NCBI GenBank assembly: GCA_961205875.1
Contig: OY540822.1
Span: 8,744,501 to 8,808,500, forward strand
DNA: 64,000 bases
Source of the DNA: Sialis fuliginosa
Taxonomy: Eukaryota > Arthropoda > Insecta > Megaloptera > Sialidae
Direction of reading: 5' to 3'
Shown here: positions 1-10,730 of the stretch, one piece after another
How the letters are laid out: every line of letters begins with the position of its first letter
Numbering within the stretch: the first letter of the stretch is position 1
The notes under the pieces: model-generated
Databases searched by the model: none
Told to the model about the DNA's origin: nothing
The model's input: the letters and a program-made list of their open reading frames with translations, nothing else
Position numbers and translations under genes: made by a program

Positions 1-270
1 TTTTTGACATATGTATTTTACTAGTCAGTTATTTCTTTGGTTCAGTTTTTTTTCCGGTGTACTCTACCGTATTTTTTAGGCCAAAATTTTTATGATTTAT
101 TATTAGCGACCTATCCGCGGATTCACCCGTGTTGTATTTGTTTTTATGATAATTTATAAAATTTAATAACATTTTTGTTATTAATCTGGAACAATTTTTT
201 ACACCTATTAAACCCCTTACACACTATAACGTACATTCATTTTACATTGTTTTATATGTAAATCGCAAAA
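1..270. other. AT-rich flank, no gene seen
   Basis: No open frame or recognisable repeat. A short stretch at 215-225 (ccttacacact) is the inverse of the end of the adjacent 271-906 element. Confidence 0.5.
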
Positions 271-906
271 CCTATACACACTAGCGATCTAGCCGCGCTG
301 CTGAATCGCATAGTAAGCGATAATCGCGTTGCATATAATAACATTCCATGAGATTTAGCAGATCGACTATCGCAAGGCATGTGATAGTTGCGCTGGTAAA
401 TCGCATGCCTTGCGATATAGTCGCGCGATTATCGCGTACTGTGCGATTCAGCAGCGCAACTATCGCTTGCCTTGCGATTTACCAGGACGACTGTCGCGTA
501 CTGTGCGATTCAGCAGCGCGACTATCGCATGCCTTGCGTTATATTCGCGCTGCATAGCCTTGCGATTTAGCAGCGCGATTATCGCGTACTGTGCGATTTA
601 GCAGCGCGATTATCGCGTACTGTGCGATTTAGCAGCGCGACATCGCATGCATTGCGATATAGTCGCGCTGCATAGCCTTGCGATTCAACAGCGCGATTAT
701 CGCGTACTGTGCGATTCAGCAGCGCGACTATCGCATGCCTTGCGATTTAGTCGCACTGTATATAATAACATGCCATGAGATTTAGCAGACCGACTATTGC
801 AAGGCATGCGATAGTCGCTCTATTAAATCGCATGCCTTGCGATTTAGCAACGCGACTATCGTGTACTGTGCGATTCAACAGCGTGCTGAATCGCCAGTGT
901 GTAAGG
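271..906. mobile_element. GC-rich TIR element with 31-bp palindromic sub-repeats
   Basis: This stretch is far richer in G+C than its surroundings. It is made of short modules such as gcgatttagcagcgcgac, tatcgcatgccttgcgat and tatcgcgtactgtgcgat. One 31-bp unit (agcagcgcgattatcgcgta plus ctgtgcgattt) is tandem at about 569-630. The left end (acacactagcgatctagccg, continuing to about 309) is the imperfect inverse of the right end (873-904) over about 34 bp, so the block has terminal inverted repeats and looks like a foldback or MITE-like element. No target duplication could be fixed, so the superfamily is unassigned. Short open frames inside are by-products of the repeats and are not genes. Confidence 0.7.
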
Positions 907-1046
907 TGTCTTAGAGTTATTTTTTATTTTAATTTACTTAAAGGACAATGAGAGAATAAATATATTTTTTCTACAACCGTTTAAAAAAGTAGGCTTTTTC
1001 ATTGACATTTCAGTGTGTAAAGTAGTATTTTTGCGCTCGCTGTGCG

Positions 1047-1440
1047 TAAAGAACGACACATGTTACGTGAAAATTTTATAGAATATTTTTTGTAGAGCAT
1101 TAAATTTCCTATAATATGAGTCTACAACGTTTGTTGTAAAATATTCCCTTACAAAGATTTATCTCAATTTATTTTAAAAATTCGTGTTTTGTTTTTCTAA
1201 ATTGATATTTGCTTGGACATATTAAATGTCATTTTGACATTTTAAATGTCATTTTGACATTTGTCAAAAACTTAAAAATATACGAAAAAATAATCAGGTG
1301 CGTCTTAAGAAAAATTTCGAACTAATGTTTTTTAATAAAATTGCATAAAAATTAAATGGTTAACCAATTCCAGGGTTTTATTTAAATTGTTCAATAATGA
1401 ACTACCTTTGGTTGAGTTTAGCAAGAGGAAGCACTGTGTA
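1047..1440 (+). repeat. Interspersed repeat family A, copy 1
   Basis: Matches 48070-48335 in the same orientation (gaacgacacatgttacgtga, then ctacaacgtttgttgtaaaa). It matches 11516-11998 and 12003-12322 in the opposite orientation. It contains tandem attttgacatttaaatgtc motifs near 1225-1262. The complete copy at 11516-11998 has short inverted ends (tgcttcctc), so this is probably a non-autonomous DNA element. Confidence 0.6.
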
Positions 1441-1818
1441 TTTACTTGGCAGATGTTTTTTTCTGTTGGGTAATTTTTAAAATTTTTATTAACGATAGCG
1501 TAAGTTGCAGAATTTCAATTTAAATCAAATTAAATATAGTAGGAATTTACTGGTACTTTATAAATCAGCGTTCTTCGTTAATTAACGTGCGCGGTACGAA
1601 TTGTAACAAACGGTCTACTCGTAGCTGGCTATGCACTTATCGAATGAACGCTTGAGAGATTATCAACTTTAAACTATGCTACTTCAAAATCTAATAACTT
1701 TTTAAACGATTTTATTTGATACTGTAATTTTTCCGTGGCTTCAATAACGTGTATTTCAAAATCATTGAATGTCCACTAGACTGGATACTCTAAAAATGAA
1801 GAAGTGATTCCTTTCATT

Positions 1819-3590
1819 CAGGGACTTGAACCTGAACCCGAACCCAAACCGCAGGGGTCAAAACTGGTCAGTAAAATCAGTAAAAGTCAGTTTTTTCTTA
1901 CCCGGTCAGTTAAAGTTAGTTTTGTCAGTTTTTTTGGGTTTGGTAGGGGAGAGGTGCTGCAGTTGAAACACGGCGTCAATTGAAACGTTTTAAAAATAAT
2001 ATCTACTAGTGGTCATAAATGAAAGCTTTATATCATCTGAGTTAGCTAATGTGTTACTGGTTTAGCGACCGAGTCGGCGCTACTATTCTGTCAAATGAGT
2101 TTTGAAAATTTAAGAATTAGGTGAGAATTAGTGTTTTTTCAGTTGAAGTTTTATTTTTAAATACGAATATATTTTTGGATTACTCAGTCAAAAATCATTT
2201 CTCGTTAATAATATTTGGTAAGTAGATTGATATAGAAGCAAGGCATGTATAGAGCTATGTGTTTTTAATCAATTTACAATTATTTAAATTTGGTGTACAT
2301 TGTGTTACATTTTTCGAATTAGGCTGCAATTAAAACTATTTAGAATGCATCGGTTGAAATATGTTTCATCCGACACCTGCAGAGCCTTAACTAGAGGCTC
2401 GGGGGCCCCGTGGCAACAAGTGACCGAGGGCCCCCCAGTATATACAAAAGACCTTTTTTTTCGTTGAATTTTATATGATGAGTGAATAATATTATCTCAA
2501 AAGAATTACCCCACTTGTTTTTAAGATTTTAAGGGGAATTTAATTTTTTTGTATTGATTTTATGTCAAATAATAATTATAATTTATCATTAATAAAAATT
2601 ATTTCATTTAATTTGTTCCTTATTTTCCTTTTTTATTGAAAAAAAATATAACTATGTTTCAATTGACGCTTTCTCGGCGTCATTTGAAACACTCTCCTTG
2701 ACTACTTTAGATCAATTTCTACATACACTGGTTAATATTTTGAGAAATTTTGTTTGGTGATTAGAAGTTTAATAGAAAGACTATATTGTGCCCAAATTTG
2801 AAATAATTACTAATTAAACTAACAAAGTTATCATTGAAAACCCAAAAACTGTTTCAATTGCAGCACCTCTCCCCTACTCAAAGTTTTCACATCGGAGCCC
2901 TATTTATCGTGACAAAACTCACTATTTGACTTTAAAACGACACAATTACCGTGAAAAAAATATTCAAATTATAAATAATGTTCTATTTTGTATTATTTGT
3001 GTTGTTTATTTCCGAACCGTAAACGCGAAAAAAACCGTATTTTAATTATCCTGAACCCGAACCGAACCATTATAACTCAAAGTCTACGAGCCTGAATCTG
3101 AACCCGAACCTTTTCATGGATAACCGGTAACCATATATTTTTAAAAGGTTCAATAAATTGTTTTTAATATTTTAATATTTTCCTCCAATAATTTTTAAAA
3201 GAGATTATAAAAATGTACTAATACTGGAAATCTGTTTGAATTTTATGGTATGATGTGACTTATCAAGTCAACTACTAAAATTTACATATTTTTTACTTTC
3301 TTTTTTAATTCTATAACTGAAATACATTTCAATTTGCAAAAAAAATCTGAAAAATAGAAATTTCAATCTTTAAAATGTAATTTTATTGTTTACCCTTTTT
3401 TCTAGCAATATTTTAATGACTATTAATGTTTTCTTCTTTTTCATAAAATGTTTTATTTGTTAATTATAATTTTTTTTCGAACAAAATAATTTTCTTTCAA
3501 TTACAAACTTCAACCCGAACCCGAACCTGAATCCTAAAAAATAACGGTTTTTGAACCCGAACCATAAATAAATTCCGGTTCAAGTCCCTG
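1819..3590. mobile_element. Non-autonomous hAT-like element with 8-bp TSD
   Basis: The ends are perfect 14-bp inverted repeats (cagggacttgaacc at 1819-1832, ggttcaagtccctg at 3577-3590). They are flanked by an exact 8-bp duplication, ctttcatt, at 1811-1818 and 3591-3598. An 8-bp TSD with a CAGGG-type end is typical of hAT transposons. Sub-terminal repeats of gaacccgaacc type lie inside both ends. No transposase frame is visible. It carries a second, nested element at 1946-2874. Confidence 0.9.
1946..2874. mobile_element. TA-flanked TIR element nested in the hAT element
   Basis: The ends are near-identical inverted repeats of about 25 bp (ggggagaggtgctgcagttg at 1946 against caattgcagcacctctcccc ending at 2874), with one mismatch. 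TA lies on both sides (1944-1945, 2875-2876), as expected for Tc1/mariner-type insertion. No coding sequence is visible. Inside, near 2395-2440, is a GC-rich patch with gggggcccc and gggcccccc. Confidence 0.8.
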
Positions 3591-3598
3591 CTTTCATT

Positions 3599-4314
3599 TT
3601 TATATATTTGTATAGTAATTAAATATACATATTTTTATGGTCTTCTAACAATGGAAGTTTCATTTAAATCGATTCAGTATTTTTCGTATCAAATTAAAAC
3701 AAATAAACAAGCAGAAAATAAAGAAAAAAATGCATGGATCTCGTTTTTTTTTTATTAATAAGTGAGAGAAAAAAAATTATGTTTTCTTCTGACTATTTTA
3801 AATATCATATTTTCTATTTTCCGTCAGATGAAATACCCAACGAGTATCATTCCAGCTCTAAAAGAATTGTAATATGGAAGTTAACTTAGAACAATTCATA
3901 ACAGAAATATAACATGTTTTATTTATTATTGAAATTACAATTTCCATGAAAACATAATCGAAAAACAAAGAACTGTAAATATTGTAGTTCCTGTAATAAT
4001 TACTACACGTGCATATATAGCAGAGATTATAACATTAATTGTTCAAAACAGTTTTATGGAAATTTCTACTCGTTTAACAATATAAGTGCATAGATTCATG
4101 CACCAGTTTTCTCCTCTCGATAGAATTTCATATTTTTTTACTTATTGCATTTTGTTATTCACTATTTCAACGTTATCTTGATAAATAATATTTTTTAAAT
4201 TCTCTGATAAAAATAAATAACATGTTCTATAATATCTTTTTAAATAAATTTTAATATATGGAAAATTTCAATAGGATTTGCAAGAGAAAAATCCACCTTT
4301 GTTTTATAAATATA
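3599..4314. other. AT-rich spacer
   Basis: No gene is seen. About 4255-4312 resembles the 3' part of family C in reverse orientation (aaaatttcaataggatttgc, then a ccacctttgt-like end). The element at 4315 was probably inserted into an old family C fragment. Confidence 0.4.
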
Positions 4315-4424
4315 CAGTGTATTCCAAGTTGATTAAAACATAGGAAATTTAACATGGGAGCTTTTGGTCAATTTTTACGATGTGTCATTTGTGCATTTTG
4401 AAATGCCGCCACAAAATTTTTATT
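4315..4424 (+). mobile_element. Half copy of foldback MITE (cagtgtattccaag family)
   Basis: Begins cagtgtattccaagttgatt after TA (4313-4314) and runs through gcattttgaaatgccgccac. It matches the left arm of the complete element at 33463-33845. The right arm is missing. Confidence 0.7.
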
Positions 4425-4822
4425 TTTATTTTATTTTCATATGAACTTGACATTTCGATTCTTATGTCGGAGTCCTCTTTAGAACAGTTTTAGAAACACT
4501 TCTGTCAAGTTAAGAAATATAACGTAGAAAACAGCCCGGAAATCTAGTTCATATGGATAACAGCCACGAAAGCCTATAGAAAATATAATATTAAAAAAAA
4601 TAAAAAAAAATAAAAAACTGAATCTTTTCTCATTTAACCATCCCTCTATCTCTAGTAATAAAAGAGATAGCAATGGTGATCGTGGTCGTTTTAAACTGAA
4701 CATATACAGGATGGCTATAAAGTAGGCCTACGAATTTATATATTCGTTTTGATGTCTATATTTAAAATTAAATAATATAAATTAATAATAAAAACTATAC
4801 CAAATAAAACTACATTTTGTTT
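4425..4822. other. AT-rich spacer
   Basis: No gene is seen. A fragment at 4707-4730 (tacaggatggctataaagta) resembles the tacagggtg-type ends common in insect MITEs, but no partner end was found. Confidence 0.35.
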
Positions 4823-6021
4823 ACTAGTCTTGGATCATACCCTAGTGTTAGACTCTTATTTAATTAAATGCACTAAATTAGAAATATTTGTTGAAAATTG
4901 ATTATTGCTATTACTGAATCATAATCTATATAGACATGGCTTAATTTGATGACAATCGGTCAATGGGTGTCAAAATAGTAACAAAAATAATATATTATCT
5001 TCGCATCTGCTTTTACATTGTTTCAAATTTTATGATTCTTTATTTTATAACTTTTGTGTCGTAGTATTTATCTTTTTGTAATCATTAACAAGTATCCATC
5101 TCTGGATGCCCATTACTGGTTTTATTTTATCCATTATTAGAGAAAAAACATAAACAAAACAAGTTTGGGGTGGGGTGAGACCCTTTAGGTCCACACAATC
5201 AATTTCCCAACATGGTATGAGTATAAATACTTGAATACTGATTATTTATTGTTTCCGTATAGTTTATGTGAATATTTTTTTAATATGTATATGAAAAATT
5301 TTAATGGAATTGGTCAGAAATAAAACTCACCTTTGTATTATAAATATTAGTTTTCTAATATTCTAATGTCAATAATATAACACACATTTTTAGAATAACT
5401 AATTTGACAATTTGAATTATATTGCATTTGTTTTTATAATAACTAATTATTGACTTATTTATTAGTATTTAAAATTCAAATTTTGAGGGTGGTTTTCGCC
5501 TTTCACCCCTTCTATGGCTGTTGAGGCACGTATAACAAAAAAAATACTGAAATACATTTTTCATTATTTGTATTGTGAATTTCAAGTAAATTCGATAAAA
5601 AAAAACTTTAAACCCATTTTTATCCCCTTAGGGGTTGAATTTCGAAAAATCCTTTCTTTCAGATCATATTTACGTCAAGACGCTTCGATTGACACCCCAA
5701 CGAAGTCAATAGCATTTTTTATTTACGAGATTTCGTGAACGTAAAAAATAACACGCACATATACATCTTTCTGAAAATAATGTAAATATACTATAGTGAC
5801 CTTAAAACATACAATTATGTTGAAATTTTTGATTTTGATTTTCGGACAGATTACAATAACTTCCAGTTGGGAAGTTAATAAAAGGCTAAATTAAAAAAAA
5901 AACATAATTAAATTGATTTTATAAAGAGATACTTGTTTTACTAGTAACATGAGTTCATGAGAATTACAAAAAAACGTACACCTTGCTCTTAAAGCGTCCA
6001 AGACTGGTGCCAGTACCTTAT
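4823..6021 (-). repeat. Family B TIR element, interrupted copy
   Basis: The right end (actggtgccagtaccttata) and the left end near 4823 (ctagtcttggatcat) match the family B copies at 13508, 28897 and 53051, as do interior blocks (gtcgtagtatttatcttttt; acatgagttcatgagaatta). Compared with the complete 522-bp copy, about 700 bp are inserted between roughly 5150 and 5890. The insert includes a family C fragment. Confidence 0.65.
5285..5540 (-). repeat. Family C fragment inside family B
   Basis: Reverse complement of the 25150-25390 part of family C. Shared blocks include aaattcaaattttgagggtg and gtcagaaataaaactcac. No gene. Confidence 0.6.
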
Positions 6022-6913
6022 AACATTATTACATAATTATTTTTCATACTCGCAAAGAGGTTGGTTAAATGATAGACGGAATATAATTAACAAATAAATT
6101 GAGTTTTCTTTATACCTATTACATATAGTGCTGCAAGTACACAGGATTTTTTTAAATGTATCTGGTTTGTACTTTGTACTCTATTGAGTCCTTTTAGACA
6201 GCTTGTAGACTACACAGGAAATGCATATTATATCAAACAATGGCGTCACAAGTAATGGGTAATATGGGAAAACATCCTTGTACAAACTGATATATTTTTT
6301 CAGGTATTACTTTAGAAGTTTTCTTAATTATATTTTTACTTGGAATTAAAATAATAACAAATAATTCAAATAGTACGTAGAAATTTTGTTTTTTTAGTGC
6401 ACGTACCTTTTACCCCATACAAATGACGCCATGTGCAGATTGTTTACATTTTACATATACTATCAGTACATTAATAAATTGTAATTGAATGCTAGTAGTA
6501 GGTACCTACCGTATTTGTAAGATCGACATAAGAGGAAGTTGAAAATAAACAACAGTAATTTAATATGTATGCTATAGTGCTTTATATGTATAACTAAGAT
6601 TGTTGCGGTGAGTTTTTTTATATTTTCAATGTAATTTAATGTTGAGAAAAAGCAATTAAAAGTAGACAGTTTCTTAAGTGCTCATTATTGTAAGATATTT
6701 ATATTTTTATTTGGTTCAGCAAAATAGAAAATAACAAATAGTCAAGAAAATCAATGCTTTTATTAATATAACTTTAGTTTATGGAACAAATAAAAATTTT
6801 TAATTGTTGCACCAACGATTTAAGTGTTCCTTAAGTCGTTAAGTATCACCTAAATTTAAGTCCTAGTCAAAGTGATACTTTAGTTCCACTTAACCTTAAA
6901 ACTGTACACAAAA
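6022..6913. other. AT-rich spacer, possible Harbinger-type end
   Basis: No gene is seen to about 6800. The stretch 6805-6900 (ttgttgcaccaacgatttaa, then repeated ttaagt motifs) has the look of a transposon terminus just upstream of the small frame at 6914. A matching inverted end was not found. Confidence 0.3.
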
Positions 6914-7084
6914 ATGAATATTGTAAACATTTTTGATAAAATTATTGATGGCAATGATGCAGATATCATAGGTATAATAGTTTATGGCATTTCAAGCCAA
7001 GTTTATTATAGATATAACCATACATTAAAGACAGCATTTAGACAAATTCGCAATAAAGAAGATGGTATAAATTTGTATAGATAA
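6914..7084 (+). CDS. Small open frame, 56 aa, possible transposase N-terminal remnant
   Basis: An ATG-initiated frame of 56 codons begins MNIVNIFDKIIDGND and ends GINLYR. I do not recognise it with confidence. The acidic leader followed by Tyr/Arg/Phe spacing (VYYRYNHTLKTAFRQIRN) recalls N-termini of PIF/Harbinger transposases, and the upstream ttaagt-rich stretch would fit a transposon end. That is inference only. It has no usual promoter or splice context and could be a chance frame. Confidence 0.25.
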   Translation: MNIVNIFDKIIDGNDADIIGIIVYGISSQVYYRYNHTLKTAFRQIRNKEDGINLYR

Positions 7085-7187
7085 AAGAATACATACTATC
7101 TGAAATTAATAAAATATCATAAACAATACTTTTGAACGTAGACTTTCGCGGTTATTCAATTATATACCATTTCGATAATTGGGCTTT

Positions 7188-7456
7188 ATTCCGCGTTGCA
7201 CTATATTGTCACTTGACGTTTCAACCAACATCTCGTGGTTTTCTAATAATTATAACGAGACATCGATTTGCATCTGCCCGGCACGTGGAAAACGGTACTG
7301 TTGCCGAGCAACACTTTATTTATTAAAACTAATTCTAGCAAATGTCAAGGTCTTTCTAATTAAACAGCAACACCTCTGTACTCAACACTTCATTACTGAA
7401 GAAAACCACAAGATGTTGGTCGAAACGTTAAGTGACAATATAGTGCAACGCGGAAT
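7188..7456. mobile_element. Inverted-repeat element carrying a hammerhead-like core
   Basis: The outer arms, 7188-7243 and 7401-7456, are inverse copies over about 56 bp with three or four mismatches (attccgcgttgcactatatt on the left, its complement on the right). The right arm holds the CTGAAGA...GAAACGTT motif. The left arm holds a decayed version. The cgaaacgtt motif recurs at 26105, 26171 and 44550. Such motifs are known in Penelope-like retroelements and related repeats, but no protein-coding part is present here. Confidence 0.65.
7396..7426 (+). ncRNA. Hammerhead ribozyme-like core
   Basis: CTGAAGA (7396-7402) matches the conserved CUGANGA box and is followed by a hairpin, accac/gttggt (stem II with one bulge). 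GAAACGTT then supplies the GAAA box. ACGT is self-complementary, so stem III could form between two RNA copies, as in dimeric hammerheads, with cleavage expected after GUU. Stem I would be cactt/aagtg, with a 5-nt bulge beside CTGA. Activity is inference. Confidence 0.45.
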
Positions 7457-7732
7457 ACAAACCAATAATGTCAAGTTTATATAAACAATACTGTTAGATA
7501 TGTACAGTAAAATCAGATCTGGGGCAGTAGATTGTGGGTACTCAATCTCACGTACTTCAATGTCACTGTGATCTTCAAATTAAATTAAATTATATTCAAT
7601 TACGAATGTTATCTAGCTACTAGTGATGTAAGGAATATTCGCATTTGGATTCGCGAATATTCGCGCATTTTTTAACATTCGCACTCGCATTCTTATGCAT
7701 AACTATTAAAAAATATATTTTTTTATCTATTA

Positions 7733-8253
7733 CAGTAAAAGCTTCCTTCATTCGCGTTTTCACTATTCGTGGATTAAAAAAATGCGACCCAATTCCTATA
7801 CTCGCGGCTAAAGATTTCTTTATTCGCGGATCTAATCAGGAAACGTGACATTTAATTTGAAAAATCTTAGTGAAGGTTTAAGAATGGCAAATGAGCTTTG
7901 TGATTTCTTTATGAAAATTGATCCGTCTATGGAACGAAGTCTTATTTTTAAGAGGAAAATTGCTAATGCCACTGCTGAATATCAGTCTGAATTGAAGGAG
8001 CTTTTAAAAACTGCCAAGCAAGAAAAAATTACAAAATTCTTTAAACCATTGCCTAAGCCTGAAGATAATAATTAATCAATATGGTCAAAAACTTCAATTA
8101 AATTGATTTTTTTATATTGTATATTTTTATTTATTTTGTCACCTAGGAACGTATCCCTTATTATCACATATAAATTACCATTCCGTATTCACGGTTTCTG
8201 TATTCGCGGCATTTTTATGGAACATATATCCTGCGAATAAAGAGCTTTTACTG
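7733..8253 (+). mobile_element. pogo/Tigger-like non-autonomous element
   Basis: Inverted ends cagtaaaagctt and agagcttttactg are followed inward by attcgcg-type sub-terminal repeats. TA lies at 7731-7732 and 8254-8255. TA target sites and CAGTAAAAG ends are typical of the pogo/Tigger branch of Tc1/mariner. At 521 bp it has lost most of its transposase but keeps the C-terminal coding tail (7845-8075). Confidence 0.8.
7845..8075 (+). pseudogene. C-terminal fragment of a pogo/Tigger-type transposase
   Basis: Seventy-six codons stay open from an internal GTG; the first ATG in frame is codon 14. A helical, charged segment (RMANELCDFFMKIDPSMERS) is followed by a basic region and, at residues 59-66, QEKITKFF. 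That is a textbook PCNA-interacting box (Q-x-x-hydrophobic-x-x-F-F), followed by KPLPKPEDNN and a stop. A C-terminal PCNA box is known for pogo transposase. The DNA-binding and DDE catalytic domains are absent. The fragment could be translated only if it were fused to something upstream. Confidence 0.6.
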
Positions 8254-8297
8254 TATATTAAATAATTATTTTTAAGAACTTAGGAACATTTATTTTT

Positions 8298-8540
8298 ACT
8301 TCCATGTTCTGAAGAAATGGAAGTATTGTAATACCGTCGAAAAATCGTGTACGAGATAAGAGCAAATTCTGATTGTACTAACTTCAAAACGTAAAGGAAA
8401 GTTGATTTACTCATGACGGCTGTGCGTGTGTCTGTGTGTCTGAATGTAAAATTTTCTTTCGTTCACGATAACTACTGTAAAAATCCACCGATTTGAATTT
8501 TGGGGGAAATGTTTGCCATAGTGAGTACTCCAAACCCCAC
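8298..8540 (+). repeat. Family C fragment, 5' part
   Basis: Begins acttccatgttctgaagaaa and contains taataccgtcgaaaaatcgt and ggctgtgcgtgtgtctgtgt. It matches the starts of the copies at 24784 and 50123. It breaks off near 8540 into A-rich sequence with a run of C at about 8761. Confidence 0.7.
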
Positions 8541-8877
8541 AAAAAAAGTTTTTTTTATGAAATTAAAGCAATGGGTTGTATGGATCATGCCCCAACACAC
8601 AAAAAAAAAAGTTATAAAATTAAAACTAATTAAATAATGCAATCATTTTTTAAAAGAAAACGGATTATATGAATAGTGCTCCCCCACTAAAAAATACAAA
8701 AAACTTATACAAATTAAAATTTACAAAAAAAAAGTTGAGGGAGCTTATATATCTACAGCCCCCCCCCCTCAAAACGAAAAAATGAGAAAAAGAAAATTTA
8801 TAATAAAAAAAGTCAATATTTGCATTCGCAACCGCGAATGTTTAAAATCATAAATACGTTACATCACTAATAGCTAC

Positions 8878-9167
8878 CAAAGCATTTAAAAAAACAAGAA
8901 CAGAGTGTCAATAAATTTTATAAAACCAGTAGATAAATATCTGTGATAAATATATTTAGTTTCTTATAATAAATAATATATACATTACTAAAAATACATT
9001 GTTTTAATATAAATATTATACACTAAGGTGCTACAGAGTATTATTAAAATATTACGAAGAATTATTATTTCTAGGCGATAACAATCCAAAATTTCCAAAA
9101 AACTTTGATTTCTACTTGAACAGTTCAATGTTCGTAATATAATGATATTTTTTAAATATATTATTAT
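8878..9167. other. AT-rich spacer
   Basis: No gene or repeat recognised. Confidence 0.4.
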
Positions 9168-9450
9168 TAGAGATAGGAAAAATAGTTGTTATTTTCAATG
9201 AAATAGTTACTAGTTGAATTTTTTTTCGGAAGATAGTTGGTAAATAGTTTTTTTTACGATTTAATAGTTAGTGCAAACGACGCAGTAAAAAGTGTCGCAA
9301 ATAGTTTAAAAATAGTTACTACCTTGCAAATAGTTGATTTCAAATTGTGTTCAATCAAACCAGTTATCTTAAAACGGTGGTGATATGTAATAAAAATTAC
9401 AATAAATACATTTTTACGCAATAGCTGAAAAACTATTTTTCCAATCTCTA
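9168..9450. mobile_element. 283-bp hAT-like MITE
   Basis: Inverted ends tagagataggaaaaatagtt (9168) and aactatttttccaatctcta (ending 9450) differ at one position. Flanking octamers attattat (9160-9167) and ataattat (9451-9458) differ at one position. The interior repeats aatagtt many times. TAGAG ends and an 8-bp duplication fit hAT. Confidence 0.75.
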
Positions 9451-9994
9451 ATAATTATAAAAAAAATTGCTTATTTATTTCAATATCTCAGCTCAGCGCG
9501 AGGCTATAGACTTTTTTTTAAATATATCTTTAAGTGTATTAAGTTCCCTAAGACCACGGCGACCCCTTTCCCCTATTATAAACAAATCAAAACTTATAAA
9601 TAAATAAATTATAATTACAACCATACTTATGACGAACAAAATGTAAAAAAAACTACATTTGTATGTTATGAAATAATTGTTTCCATTAAAATTTTTGTTG
9701 ATATATCATAATTATTATATTTATGTTATGACAAAAATAACGTATATTATTTATGAATTTTTTAGTAGAGAGTAATAACAAAATTTCAAAATTCCAGCAA
9801 AATCAGGCCGGAATTTACCAGTCCCGGCCGAAACCGGAACCGAAATAAATTCGTTATTAATAACTATGTGAGCTATTTTATATAATGATGTAAATTTGAT
9901 TTTAAATGAAACTGCATTCATAATTCAAACTGGGTTGATACATTATTGCATAACATAGTCCAAATATTTACGTTATTATACATATATTTATTAC
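9451..9994. other. Spacer with a decayed hAT fragment
   Basis: No gene. About 9790-9850 (ccggccgaaaccggaaccga) resembles the gaaccggaac-rich ends of the hAT-like element at 17215-17543. Confidence 0.4.
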
Positions 9995-10730
9995 TTACTA
10001 GCTAGGCCCGCGCAACTTCGCTCGCGTGGACTACGGAATTATTGTTTAGGATTTAAAAAATATATAATTGAATTAAGTACAAACACGATTAGTTATTATT
10101 GTGTACCTTCCCTCTGCCCTGCCTCTACTTGGCACGCCCCCTTACCGCACGCCGCGAAACGGGTCACCATCGCGCGAATAATATGTTCCCGTATGTATAT
10201 TTCGATATTTTCTAAACTATACGACCAAATTGGATGCTGTAAAGGGCAAATTATATCTACATTAAGTACATACTTTTGAAATAATTTATTTCGATAAGGA
10301 TTAATGTTTTGCAGGTCATAAGTCTACGTAAACAAAACTCAAATATTTTTAAATTTTGTTTGTAACATAAAAGCAGTCATTGTGGCTTAAATATAAAAGT
10401 TAGACATATGGTGTCGCGGATTTTATTGTAGATCTTTTGGTTGTACACAATTTTTTAACACATTATTTTGTTCAATATTGAACGGTTTAGGCAGCTTATT
10501 ACAAAATAGCGCGCGGACGGTAAATTTTTTTCCGACTTGATTTACTATTATCGTCACTACTTAGTTGTTATGCTACCTAACGTAACAAAATATAGCCTAT
10601 AACCTGGCCAGAGAACGTACCTATGAATTAAAAAAAAACACGTAAATCGGATAAGTGGTTCTCGAGTGATAACCGCACTAACGGACAGACAGACACACAG
10701 AGACACGTTGAGCTTTATATATATAGATTA
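9995..10730 (+). repeat. RTE-like retroelement fragment
   Basis: Starts actagctaggcccgcgcaac / ttcgctcgcgtgg and ends in a gacagacagacacacagaga tract followed by a tatata tail. This composition is typical of RTE-type LINE/SINE copies in insects. The same unit occurs reversed at 27655-28430, reversed and interrupted at 15020-16165, and partially at 44770-45000. No coding potential remains. Orientation is arbitrary. Confidence 0.6.

Larger units (their letters stand above)
7621..8869. mobile_element. hAT-like element with nested insertions
   Basis: Inverted ends tagtgatgtaa (7621) and ttacatcacta (ending 8869) are flanked by an 8-bp duplication with one mismatch (ctagctac 7613-7620; atagctac 8870-8877). 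TAGTG ends plus an 8-bp TSD fit hAT. Inside both ends are attcgc-rich sub-terminal repeats. It has been invaded by a pogo-like element (7733-8253) and by a family C fragment (8298-8540). It has no transposase of its own. Confidence 0.75.

Noticed and set aside
348-601. Overlapping plus-strand open frames in the GC-rich block
   Set aside because: They arise from the tandem palindromic modules and change frame with each unit; no protein-like composition.
7132-7484. Open frames of 64 and 101 codons
   Set aside because: They run across both arms of an inverted-repeat element and translate repeat DNA.
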